Made by a program: the position numbers and the translations under genes | The notes under the pieces: generated by a model | Database searches by the model: none | Seen by the model: the letters and a program-made list of their open reading frames with translations, nothing else | Told to the model about the DNA's origin: nothing | Part shown: piece after piece, positions 36,401-46,710 of the stretch | How the letters are laid out: every line of letters begins with the position of its first letter | How positions within the stretch are numbered: the first letter of the stretch is position 1 | NCBI RefSeq assembly: GCF_030463535.1 | Contig: NC_132879.1 | Coordinates: forward strand, 34,082,925-34,146,924 | Direction: 5' to 3' | Length of the DNA stretch: 64,000 bases | From: Salminus brasiliensis | Taxonomy: Eukaryota; Chordata; Actinopteri; Characiformes; Bryconidae

Positions 36401-36406
36401 TTTATT
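36401..36406 (-). promoter_or_regulatory. Polyadenylation signal, FAM180 gene
   Basis: AATAAA on the minus strand 52 nt after the stop codon; a second AATAAA at 36291-36296 is the alternative. Confidence 0.6.
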
Positions 36407-36458
36407 CATTAAAAAAAAAAAAATAAAGAACACTGTGCTTTAAGGGCACACTGTTCAG

Positions 36459-36788
36459 TCACTCTGCTCTCAGATCTCCTTTAATGGCTTTATAAAGCTG
36501 AAGAAAGGTGTCTGCCCACAGCTCCCTCTGGTGACCAGGAGTTGCCTGTGCAAGTCTCTGAGCTGTGTACACCATGGTGAGCACAGTGCGCTCAAAGTCC
36601 TCTCTGTTTAGGTGACCCCGGTGCTGTTCCAGTTGGTGGCAGAGGCGGCGGATGTCTGACAGTGTTCTCGGAAGGACGTCCTCGCACACCACCTCCAGAG
36701 ACTGTAGCCGCCGCAGAGAAGCCAACTCCTCATCGACCACACGAAGTACACCTTCCCTGGCGTCCAAGTACAGCCCTGACCACAGCGC
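36459..36788 (-). CDS. FAM180-family last exon
   Basis: Acceptor ATGTCTCAG; 109 codons then TGA. It holds the conserved [14 protein letters not shown] and EDFERTVLT blocks. Confidence 0.92.
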   Translation of the reverse strand, partial: ALWSGLYLDAREGVLRVVDEELASLRRLQSLEVVCEDVLPRTLSDIRRLCHQLEQHRGHLNREDFERTVLTMVYTAQRLAQATPGHQRELWADTFLQLYKAIKGDLRAE

Positions 36789-39700
36789 CTGAGACATAGA
36801 CAGGCATACAGACATATATAGACATATTTACAGCAACAGCCCTGAACACCCCCCCCCCATCTATAGATTGCTTGTATACCATACCATAACTGGAACAACT
36901 GTATAATGCACCATACAGATAAATCTAAACACACTCACTGTAATTTATACTGAACGCTGAAGTAGTGCACATGAGTAATGTACTGTATAATTAGTATTAT
37001 GCCACAGTCAACTCTGGGTCTGACTGTGCAATGTGATTGGCAGACAGGCACTCAGACAGAATCTCTGTCAGTACTAAGTACATACCTTGCAATCAAAGCA
37101 TGCCATTAAGCTGTCACTGAATAGAGCAACACCTCATGCTTCCTTTTTGTAGCTGCCATCCAGCGATATTAGCTAAAAGGTCTGTAATTTATATTTTGAC
37201 GGCTGACTGTATTTAGCAGAGCTTGAATCAGAGACCTTCTTCTTGTTAAGCCTGTTTGTGTCATCATGGTTTTAAAATCTAATAACTATCAGTACTAAAA
37301 CTATAATGTAATTGCAGTAATACACTTGAGGTTGTGCTATGTGGTGCTAAGCTGTGGGCTCAGTGTAGTTCATAAAGCACAACCTCCAAGTCTCCAGCTC
37401 ATAGATCTTCCCTGATATGATGTTTCACTTGGAAATATATCATGCTTATTTGCTAGGATTTGCAACTCATACTGACCCGAAATAAGTTACATGCCGAGTA
37501 TTTGAACTAGTATGTCATGTGTGTCTCTATACACCACAACAAAGGAATCAACTGACCGAATCGAAGTTGATGGCCAATTGTGGTCTGTTCTCTTTTTATT
37601 TCATGACACATCTGGGAAATACAAACTCTGGAGTTGATTCCAATTGTTAAATCTGTATTGAATACTGTATTTATGGGAACTCTCAATATGCTGTCCAGAG
37701 AGGCATGAATGCAAGTGAAGGGCCACCATTATCAGAGAGATACAGACACGTTAGGAGTCGCCAAATTAACAATTTCTTTATTCTTGAAAAGAAGGAATGC
37801 ACTGGTGAGCTCAGCAACACTAATAAGAACAATAGAAACAAGATTTTTTGGACAGAGGAAACCAAGACCCTGTTTAGACCTGGACACTTAATGCGCCTTG
37901 AGTATCAGGGTCTTATCTGGATCAGGCCAAGTCACATAAAAATGCAAGTATAAACACAAACCAAGACGCACTTCAGAAGGTGGTCTGAGATGCATTTGAC
38001 CGTATTTGAGTAAACACTATATCTCTCCAAGATTCAACAACCAAAAGCCCTCCCAGTACAGCCAAAACAGCAGTAATAATAGTGTAACCGATTACTTGGT
38101 AACTTATTACTTAGCACAACTGAGAAGGTAAACCTGTATCGAAAAGGATAGAAAGTTATGTTGATTAAAATAAACTCTCTGGCAAACTATAATTTTCAAT
38201 ATACCGGTTGCAGGTGCAGATCTAGAGAGGACAGCATCTGGGTCCAGACTGGGACAGAGGTTCACCTATTAGTGACCTCTGTTGTAAAGTATTTTATAGT
38301 ACTAGACCACATTCTTTTTACAGAGTTGTAGCCTACGTTTTCTGTTAAAGCCCATTCACCCAGGTTGAACAGGGCCTGAGTTATCAAAGTTATTCAGATT
38401 CTCTCTGTTTTTACCATTTCTCACTCCTTCTTTTTAACCTTCATACTGCTTTTATGAAAAACACAATTGTGGAAGCAATGATGGGAATTTCATTTCTCTC
38501 CTCGTACTTTCTGAAGAGAGCCAGTCTTCTGCAGTGTGTTCAGGAGCAGCCTAATTAGTTTGCTTCGAAGCAGCAGTGCAGAGACGGGGCTCAGGACTGC
38601 TAAAGAAGAAACAGGAAGAGTCTGTAGGTGCAAGTTTGTTGACTGTCTAATGATGCATCATTGCTTGCATTAGCTCTGTCCAAGACACTGTTTACCTCAG
38701 TGAGGAGTTGATGGATACAAGTATTGGAAAAAAAAGTATGAGTCAGACAGAAAAGGTTGATGTATGAACAGCTACAACATATTGGCCTACCTGAGTTTAA
38801 GGACTTAATGTTGTACATTTTAGTGTATGTGGCAAGTGTCATTTGTACTTTAATACTGATTCAAGGAACTGGGCAAAAACGTCTCTCCCTTAACCCAAAC
38901 ATAGTCAATCAGCCAAGATGTTATGAGATACTGTTCTGTACAGTTGCAGTCTAAACCATTCAACGTCCATTGCAAATTAGGTTTATTTGCAAAATGTACA
39001 AACCTTCCACATCAAATTGGTCATTTGCTTTCTCCAAATTCCCTTCATGACAAGCATCCCTAATACTTAGTTGAGCTCCCTTTTGGCTGTTATGACCTGC
39101 TGCAAACTATGTTTGGGTTAAAGGAGAGACGTATTTGTCCAGTTCCTGAGGAATCTTAGCCCATTTCTCAAGGGCAACGCTCTGCAGCTCAGTAATATTA
39201 TTGGGTTCAGGTCAGGCGACTGTGACAACCACTCCAAATTCTTCCAGGTGTTCTGTTGGAAGGTCCTGTGACGCCCAAATTATGGCTTCCTCACAGAAAG
39301 CATGACATTTTCCTGATACTTGATTGAATCCATCCTGTCCTTCCACATGCTGCATGTTTTCCAGTGCCAGAGGAAGCAAAGCAGCCCCAGACCATCACTG
39401 AGCCACCGCCATGCTTCACTGTAAGCAGGGTGTTCGTTCAGCGTATGCTTCATTCTTTCTTTCTCCAGACATACCACTAATTCATGGGCCTGACAAGTTC
39501 CAGTTTTCTTTCATAACTCCACAGAACAGAATTCTGTGATTCATTTATATATGGGTTTGAGCAGTTTGGAGCTAAATATTTTGTGCTTTTTTGTTTTTCT
39601 GTGGGGTATAAGCTTCCATTACAGGCCACATTAACGCCATAGCTTCAGTGCAAAATTACAGAAGTAAATATCAGACATGAACATGGTGCCATTTAAAACA

Positions 39701-40115
39701 CACACATGTGTTATGGACACATTGAAATACCAATTTTTTGTCAGTTGCAGTTTCACCAGAAACATGTTAGATATGCAGAGCAACTTTTACAAGGTCCCGC
39801 TACACTGCTATGTTGTGACTGTTGTGTGCTTTATTTGATGTTAGTACAACTGTTTTTGTGTGATGCTTGCCAGAGTACCTTTACAACTCATGATATGTTG
39901 CTGTCCTCTTGTTCTCACTTAGCTTATTAAAAGTTAAACCACCTGGCCCAAAATAAAAATGGAGAAACATACTGACCTCCCATTGAAATAAGGAAGACAA
40001 TACTGGAGGAAACATACCTCATAGAGCAAGTCTGTGTCCTCCACAGATCTTTGGATGGAGGGGTTAAGTAGAGTGGGAGTTCCCCTCTTTACTCTGAAGG
40101 CAGATGGGTACAGTG
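36459..40115 (-). CDS. FAM180-family protein (5' exon missing)
   Basis: Two exons, 40018-40115 and 36459-36788, join in phase 0 across a 3.2-kb intron. The predicted C-terminal 142 residues read [20 protein letters not shown] ... TDLLYE / [20 protein letters not shown] ... [16 protein letters not shown] ... [17 protein letters not shown] ... [12 protein letters not shown]. This follows human FAM180A closely ([30 protein letters not shown]). FAM180 proteins are small predicted secreted proteins of unknown function. The signal-peptide exon should lie above 40115 but I could not identify it; it must end one base into a codon. The choice between FAM180A and FAM180B is open. Confidence 0.88.
37855..38010 (+). 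mobile_element. MITE (TCACATAAAAATGC type)
   Basis: ACCCTGTTTAGACCTGGACA, CTTGAGTATCAGGGTCTTAT and CACATAAAAATGCAAGTATA; inverted copy at 22780-22910. Confidence 0.65.
39000..39640 (-). mobile_element. Decayed Tc1/mariner relic
   Basis: The minus strand at about 39345-39442 reads [20 protein letters not shown] followed by SSGTG, the Tc1 transposase block before the second catalytic Asp. The rest is frameshifted. Same family as 53860-54210 and 54375-54645. Confidence 0.75.
40018..40115 (-). CDS. FAM180-family middle exon
   Basis: Acceptor ATCTTCCTCAG, donor GAG/GTATGT. Encodes [20 protein letters not shown] to EDTDLLYE. The KR pair corresponds to a possible basic cleavage site conserved in FAM180A. 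Confidence 0.88.
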
Positions 40116-41096
40116 CTGAGGAAGATAGGGGTTCAGGTCAGTGAGTGCAAAAAGTGAGAAAGTCAAAGGTTTATCTTCGCTCTTAGCTGTGACAGACCTT
40201 AACCCTGAACACTCTAAACATCTGGTAGGAGAAGGCTGATGGACTGTCTGCAAGTTATGCGCCCTTTGATTGGCAGGTTGAGGCTACATCAGGGACATGC
40301 CTCAACTGCTTACAGGTCACAGCTTTTCTCTAAAGCTCCTCAGACAACTCCACTGTGGGAATTTCAAAGCAAGCATCTGTGTGGCAGGCTCCTATTGCTG
40401 TATCTGCTTCTCATCAAGTCTGCAGTCAGACCAAACGGGGACCACCTGATTCATCCCACAGTTCTATATGCTAAGTCATGATAGTATAAGGTGACCATGT
40501 GTCCTTTTTTTCCTGGACACTCTAAAATTTGGAAAATATGAAAGGCTGGGATTTCTAAAATCCAGATTTAGCATTGATTTTATGCAGCATTTGAAAAAAA
40601 AGAAAGAGAGAGAGAGCGAGTGAGCAGGACACTGTTTCATGCACTTTCCATGGAACCCAGTAAGCTGTCACATAGCATTTCAATTCTCTAGTAAGGCACA
40701 TGATTTAAATTCGCTGTCTGCCAGACTTCCAAGTAAATGTGACAGAGAGTGGTGGAATGCAATCCATTCACCAAACACTGTCCCAACATCACTTGAGTAA
40801 CAAGATGGTGGGTACCTCAAATTTGTCAATACAGCATGTAGAAAGTCAAACCAATTTATAGGAAGGTATACAAAATGTTACTCATTTTAACTGATATACC
40901 TAATGAGGAATAAGTTTACTGCCAAACATCACAGCAATATGCAGATAAATTGTCATTAACTGCCTTCAGGAAAATGCTAGCTTTAAAGCAGTTTGAAACA
41001 CTGATGACCCCTTCTAAAAGAGGAAGTGCACTAACCATCAAGTCCCAGGCTTCATAAGCAAAAGAATTCATGCAGAGCACAAATAATGGCAAGACA
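40116..41096 (-). other. Region expected to hold FAM180 exon 1; none found
   Basis: Lies between the FAM180 middle exon and the end of the upstream repetitive gene, both on the minus strand. No ATG followed by a hydrophobic stretch and a donor of the right phase was seen. Confidence 0.4.
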
Positions 41097-41102
41097 TTTA
41101 TT
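41097..41102 (-). promoter_or_regulatory. Polyadenylation signal overlapping stop of repeat gene
   Basis: TTCTAATAAATG on the minus strand: the TAA stop and AATAAA share bases, leaving almost no 3'UTR. Confidence 0.55.
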
Positions 41103-42946
41103 AGAAAAACAGTACACTGACAAAGCATGTTAACAAGCAAGTTAACAAGGCCAATAAACCAGTCAGATGTGCATTAGGTAGATATTCAATGCTTAACTGA
41201 AGAGTCATACTGTGCAGAAACCCTGTAGCAGACCTGTAAGAAGCACCATTCAGGCCCTGAGCGAAGTTATAGCCAGTTGAGCTTGGGTTTGCAGCACCAC
41301 TGTAGAAGCCTGGTGAAACCAAAGAGGAGCCACTAGATGTTACTTGTGCCACTGAATCAGATCCTGACTGGCTGAAACTAGGCTGCATTTGGGTATCCTG
41401 GTTCTGCACATCAACATTGCTGTTAGAAAGCTCTTGAGGCCACACACGGGCCACAGACAGACGACTTACTGGAGTGGATGCTTCAAACCCTGAGGCTCCA
41501 TATTGACCACTTAGGGCACTGGCAACTTGAGACTGCATGCCCTGAAAGCCACCCTCAAAACCAGAGGTTTGCCCCACGCTTACACCTTGAGAAGGTACAC
41601 TCTGATATTGGCCTCCACTTAGTTGGGCAAAGTCACTTGCAGGGCTTACTAGATGTTATGCTGGCACCATATTGACCCCTTGGGACACTAGGAACTTGGG
41701 ACAGGGCACTAGAAAAGCCTGTCTGGAAACTAGTAGGGGTCTGCCTTGTGCTCAAACCTTGAGAAAGTACACTCGGATATGGGCTACCACTTGGTTGGGC
41801 AAAGTCACTTGCAGGCCTTTGGCTGCTAGATGCTATACTGGCACCATATTGACCACTTGGGGCACTAGGAAAGCCAGTCTGGAAACTGGTAGGGGTCTGC
41901 CTTGTGCTCACACCTTGAGAAAGTACACTCGGATATGGGCTACCACTTGGTTGGGCAAAGTCACTTGCAGGGCTTACTAGATGTTATGCTGGCACCATAT
42001 TGACCCCTTGGGACACTAGGAACTTGGGACAGGGCACTAGAAAAGCCTGTCTGGAAACTAGTAGGGGTCTGCCTTGTGCTCAAACCTTGAGAAAGTACAC
42101 TCGGATATGGGCTACCACTTGGTTGGGCAAAGTCACTTGCAGGCCTTTGGCTGCTAGATGCTATACTGGCACCATATTGACCACTTGGGGCACTAGGAAA
42201 GCCAGTCTGGAAACTGGTAGGGGTCTGCCTTGTGCTCACACCTTGAGAAAGTACACTCGGATATGGGCTACCACTTGGTTGGGCAAAGTCACTTGCAGGG
42301 CTTACTAGATGTTATGCTGGCACCATATTGACCCCTTGGGACACTAGGAACTTGGGACAGGGCACTAGAAAAGCCTGTCTGGAAACTAGTAGGGGTCTGC
42401 CTTGTGCTCACACCTTGAGAAAGTACACTCGGATATGGGCTACCACTTGGTTGGGCAAAGTCACTTGCAGGCCTTTGGCTGCTAGATGCTATACTGGCAC
42501 CATATTGACCACTTGGGGCACTAGGAAAGCCAGTCTGGAAACTGGTAGGGGTCTGCCTTGTGCTCACACCTTGAGAAAGTACACTCGGATATGGGCTACC
42601 ACTTGGTTGGGCAAAGTCACTTGCAGGCCTTTGGCTGCTAGATGCTATACTGGCACCATATTGACTACTTGGGGCACTAGGAAAGCCAGTCTGGAAACTG
42701 GTAGGGGTCTGCCTTGTGCTTCCATCTTGAGAAGGTACACTCTGATATTGGCCTCCACTTGGTTGGGCAAAGTCACTTGCAGGCCTTAGGCTACTAGATG
42801 TTATGCTGGCACCATATTGACCACTTGGGGCATTAGGAAAGCCAGTCTGGAAACTGGTAGGGGTCTGCCTTGTGCTCACACCTTGAGAAAGTACACTCGG
42901 ATATGGGCTACCACTTGGTTGGGCAAAGTCACTGGCAGGCCTTGAG
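41101..42946 (-). CDS. Unrecognised Ser/Gln/Pro-rich tandem-repeat protein gene (possibly pseudogene), 3' part
   Basis: From an acceptor TTTTGCTACAG at 42947, the minus strand is open to 42289 and encodes repeats of 52 residues containing RPASDFAQPSGSPYPSVLSQ, STRQTPTSFQTGF and GQYGAS. Three copies then carry a 5-bp deletion that ends the frame at TGA just after SSKPCK (stops at 42289, 41961 and 41633); each following copy is open in the next frame. The last open segment (to 41101) leaves the repeat, reads TSGFEGGFQGMQSQVASALS and ends in a hydrophobic run LTGLLALLTCLLTCFVSVLF then TAA. An AATAAA at 41097-41102 overlaps the stop. No family is recognised; composition resembles secreted structural or mucin-like proteins. 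Upstream exons were not found. Either the repeat junctions are spliced or the locus is decaying. Confidence 0.5.
41630..42946 (-). repeat. Coding tandem array, 156-bp unit with 328-bp super-repeat
   Basis: CACCTTGAGA-type landmarks at 42411, 42567, 42723 and 42879 are exactly 156 bp apart (52 codons). A variant 172-bp unit has a 21-bp insertion and a 5-bp deletion. The pair 172+156 recurs at 328-bp spacing (for example CCCCTTGGGACACTAGG near 41677, 42005 and 42333) with near identity, so the duplication is recent. Confidence 0.95.
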
Positions 42947-43261
42947 CTGTAGCAAAATCTGTCTCTTGCTCTGTGTGTGTGTGAAGGTGTTTGTGTGCTT
43001 ATTTACTGGTAGGAGAGAGCAGTATTAAAGCATTTGTTCTCTTTGTGGTTTAAATAGTCTGGCATATTTTCTGATTGAGCTGTTATGAGAATGTAAGAAC
43101 CGACTATTGTTCCATCGTGTTGTAGAACCCCCACCATTCCTCTAAACTGTTCACAGTCTCCCAGAGCAGGACAGTTTTTATGAGAAACTGCTGTTTAAAG
43201 GAAGTGAAGGGAAAATTAAGGATGTGTTGAATTAGTTTTTTACGCAAGAAAATCAAATCTC

Positions 43262-43420
43262 AAATCAAAGATCAGATCTCATCTAATCACACTGTAGACA
43301 CATTCGGTCAAAGTGGGTCCAGATACAATCCAGAAACAAAATGCATGTTAATGTTAGGTGTTAACAGACTCTTGGGGTGGGTTGTGTGATCCAGAACCGA
43401 TCATCAAACATCAATTCCTG
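43262..43420. mobile_element. MITE-like fragment
   Basis: GATACAATCCAGAAACAAAA then TGCATGTTAATGTTAGGTGT resembles the non-autonomous family of 37855-38010. Borders uncertain. Confidence 0.35.
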
Positions 43421-43719
43421 ATCTTACTAAAGCTCCCATGGCTTAATGCAATGAAATCCCTACCACAGTGGTCCATCCTCTGGTGATAAATCCTCTCAGA
43501 ACAGAAGAGACTGTTACTGCAGCAAAGGGCAACAAACAAAACTATGGATGAGCAGGTGTCTACAAATTCAAACTCATACACTTATAACATATGAGACAGA
43601 CAACTGGCCCATAGTGTATTTGGGCTTTTTTATGACCATACTGGGTGAATATGAGTATATACCATAACATACATGATACAATATAAGGTTCTGAAATTAT
43701 ATTTTGAAATGATAGTTGG

Positions 43720-43945
43720 TGCGGTGGTTGGTGTGGTGCAACAGATAACATCACTACCTGCCAGTGAGCTACCTCACCACGTGGGTGACTGGGGTTCGAT
43801 TACCATTCTGGGTGACTATGCTGTGCTACACCAATAAGAGTCCTTGGGCACGACTCCTAACACTGCATTGGCCCACCTCAGTAATATGAGTAACCTTGTA
43901 AGTTGCTCTGGATAAGAGCGTCAGCTAAATGCCGCAAACGCAAAT
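43720..43945 (+). repeat. tRNA-derived SINE with L2-type tail
   Basis: Box B GGGGTTCGATTACC at about 43790, then a body ending GTAAGTTGCTCTGGATAAGA and GCGTCAGCTAAATGCC, the tail shared with fish L2 elements. Confidence 0.8.
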
Positions 43946-46379
43946 ATTTTCAGTTTCCTGGATACACAGTTCTGCATAAGTAGCTTTAATTAGAGTTTTT
44001 ACATATAGGGGAATTTTGGCCAAAGATGGATCCAGTCTTCATGTTCAAAATTCCATTTGGAGGTTAACGTCCTATTAGTAATTGAGTGACTTAGCCAGCT
44101 GCCATGACCAGGCCAGCTCATCACAAATATTTGGAGTTCTAGCCCAACACAGGCATGAGGACACTGGTGACGAGGACATGACACTTCCTGAAAAATGCTG
44201 TGCCCTTGGAGAGAGCGGGATGTAAAATAGTGTTTTCTATCTACCCCTGAGTGCTGAATTGTAATGATATGTCAGTTAGATATACAGAGGTCAAGCCAAA
44301 GCCGGTGAGTAAAAACTCACCACATTATGGCCCCACCACCAGTCCAAAGGAACAGTTTGTCTGCGGGTTTAAGATGTAGCAGGACAATTTGTCCTTTACA
44401 AACAGTCATGGTTGAACTGCAAAGAAGTTCAGAAAGATCCCTCCTCAATTTTTTTTTTAGACAGGTAATCAGAATCAGCTCCTGTTCGGCCTATTTGTCA
44501 GTGTGCACAGGAAAAGAAAGGACCCATAGCATAGGATTTCCAAACTGTGTTTTTGTTTATTACTCATAAGGAGCCATTCTTTCACAGTAGTTAAGTGGAG
44601 TTCACTCTGCCTGACCCTTTCTGACTTGCTGGTAGCAGACATTGGAGATCATTTTGGCTCAGCTTCCTTGCAAAGTGTTTGTTTGGGACATTGGGTGCCT
44701 TTGTGGAAACAGTATTTGCGTTCTAATGGGAGCCTCAAGAACTACTGCTTTTTTGAGTTTGGTCCAAGTCATAACGGAATTGCTAAAAGTTCATTGCCAA
44801 GAGCACAAAATCGGAAAAGAAACATTCCGTCCCATCTGCTTTTGTCCCTGAATAGAAACAGGGAAGCTGTTTGCCGCATAAGATGGTATTGAAACTATTT
44901 CCTTCAGACTATTTGCTGGACGTCCAGACAAAACAAACCGCATCCGAGGAGCCATCTGCTGAAACCAAATTGCACCAAGTGATTTTTAGAACAATTTTTA
45001 GAGCCTATTTCTTTATTCTAGTCGCACACCGTCAAGTGCTCTTATGCATTCTCATTTGCATTCTCATCAAGCTTGTCTTATTTGCCATCCAGTCTTACCT
45101 TTCCTCCAGTGCAGTGCAGCAGATATGGACAGATGGCAGAGGACCAAACACACAATCACGAGGGCTGCTGTCTCCATATTCTCCTTCGTCTCTCAAGGCT
45201 TCTCTGCGTCTTCTGCAGTTAGTGTATATCACCGGGGCCTGGCTCCAGACATTCAGGACAGTAATAAACAATCCCTGCACATCACACACACACACACACT
45301 GGCCCCAACTCTTTACTCCCATTCTCCTCCTCCTGGCTCAGCTCTCCTCCTCTTCCTCTCCAGCAAACATCCCCTCTCTCTCTTTTTCTCGGACTGAAGG
45401 AGAATTGTTGTGTGAATGTGATGATCATCTGGAAGTCATCATAAGCTCAAAGACAGCCGGCCTGCTTGCCTGTCCATCTAACTGCTGCCTTACCTGGCTG
45501 GAAGTCTGCTGACTGCTGACTACCGGCAAAGCCACTGCATTCTTTATCACCAGAGCTTCTTCCGCTCCTTTTTAAAGGAGGATATTATGTAAAACAAAAA
45601 TTGTATGTTGGATATAACTCACTAAGAGTTGCATGTACTTTGCAAACATGGGTAGAGTTCATATAACTCATAAAAGTAGTAAATATGTAACATGTATGTA
45701 AAATGGTTGGGGTGAAAAATGCCTTGATACGTTTTTACAACAATATTTGCCTATATTGGCTGGTTTAAGTCACCGCAAATGCTCATATGAACCACATAGC
45801 ATAGCTTTGTTTTTAGGCACTGTAGCAAGCATATTGTAATATTTTTTTTTTTCATTATCCTTTAGCCTCACTGATAGTGTCAATGTCCTTGTGGTGTGCA
45901 ATTAGCTTCCCCAGATTAGGTTTCCTTACGCAGCAAAGCAGTTCAGGGGCTGGATTCACAAAAGCTTCCTTAAGAAAAAAATTATAAAGGATTTTAAGAG
46001 AAACACTAGAGGTAGAGGTTGATAGGAATATTCTTATATGCAATTCTCCGAAAATATTTAAGAAGTTCTTAGATATTCTCTTAGAATTCTATTTTGTTAA
46101 GACATTCGGCATGGCTTTCGTATTTAGGCCAGGTGTAGCTAATTATAAATAATTCCAAGCAATATTCAGTTTAATCTGTGCAATGGAAAGCAAAATGTAG
46201 GAAAACGGAATCAAGCTAAGCTTTCAAACATTTTAAGTACAGCAGAGCTACAAGTGATCTTTCTTATGCAGAAACTAATAGTACTTTAAGATCTCCAGTT
46301 AATCCTGTTAAATCAGACAATTGTTCTTATAATTTAAGAAGAAAAATCTGAAAAGTCTTCTAAAGATTTTTAAAGAATG

Positions 46380-46710
46380 ACAGTTTGTCTTAGCCCCTCC
46401 ATACCTGATGGCAATGGTTAAAAGTCAGTCTTTACCAAGAGCCATTCTTTAAGATCCACAGAAGACAAACATCCAGGTTGTTTTCTGTCCTGGCACCGAA
46501 GTGGTGGAAAGAACTCTTCTAAGAGTCCTTGGGCGAAGTGTGGTGTCGAGTACTGTGGTCTCAATGTTGACTTTTGTGTTTATTAGTATCTAAGCTTAGA
46601 GGTATCTTTTGGATCCTAGCCAATACAAACTAGCAAAGGGTGTTTTATGAGTAAACAGTGAAGCACTTTTGTAAGTCGCTCCGGATGAGTGTGTCTTAAA
46701 TGTATCCAAC
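46380..46710 (+). mobile_element. L2-type LINE 3' end
   Basis: SVLAPKWWKELF (about 46484-46521) is the typical C-terminal reverse-transcriptase motif of fish L2-like LINEs. The tail GCACTTTTGTAAGTCGCTCC is about 150 bp further. Strongly 5'-truncated, frames broken. Confidence 0.7.

Larger units (their letters stand above)
36789..40017 (-). other. FAM180 intron with transposon relics
   Basis: Contains a MITE (37855-38010) and a Tc1 relic (about 39000-39640); otherwise no feature recognised. Confidence 0.6.

Noticed and set aside
41672..42789. Plus-strand open frames through the repeat array
   Set aside because: They are the reverse of the minus-strand coding repeat; splice acceptor, stop and AATAAA all favour the minus strand.
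44871..45512. 213-codon plus-strand open frame
   Set aside because: Composition looks like translated noncoding sequence, no domain recognised, and flanking splice signals are unconvincing.
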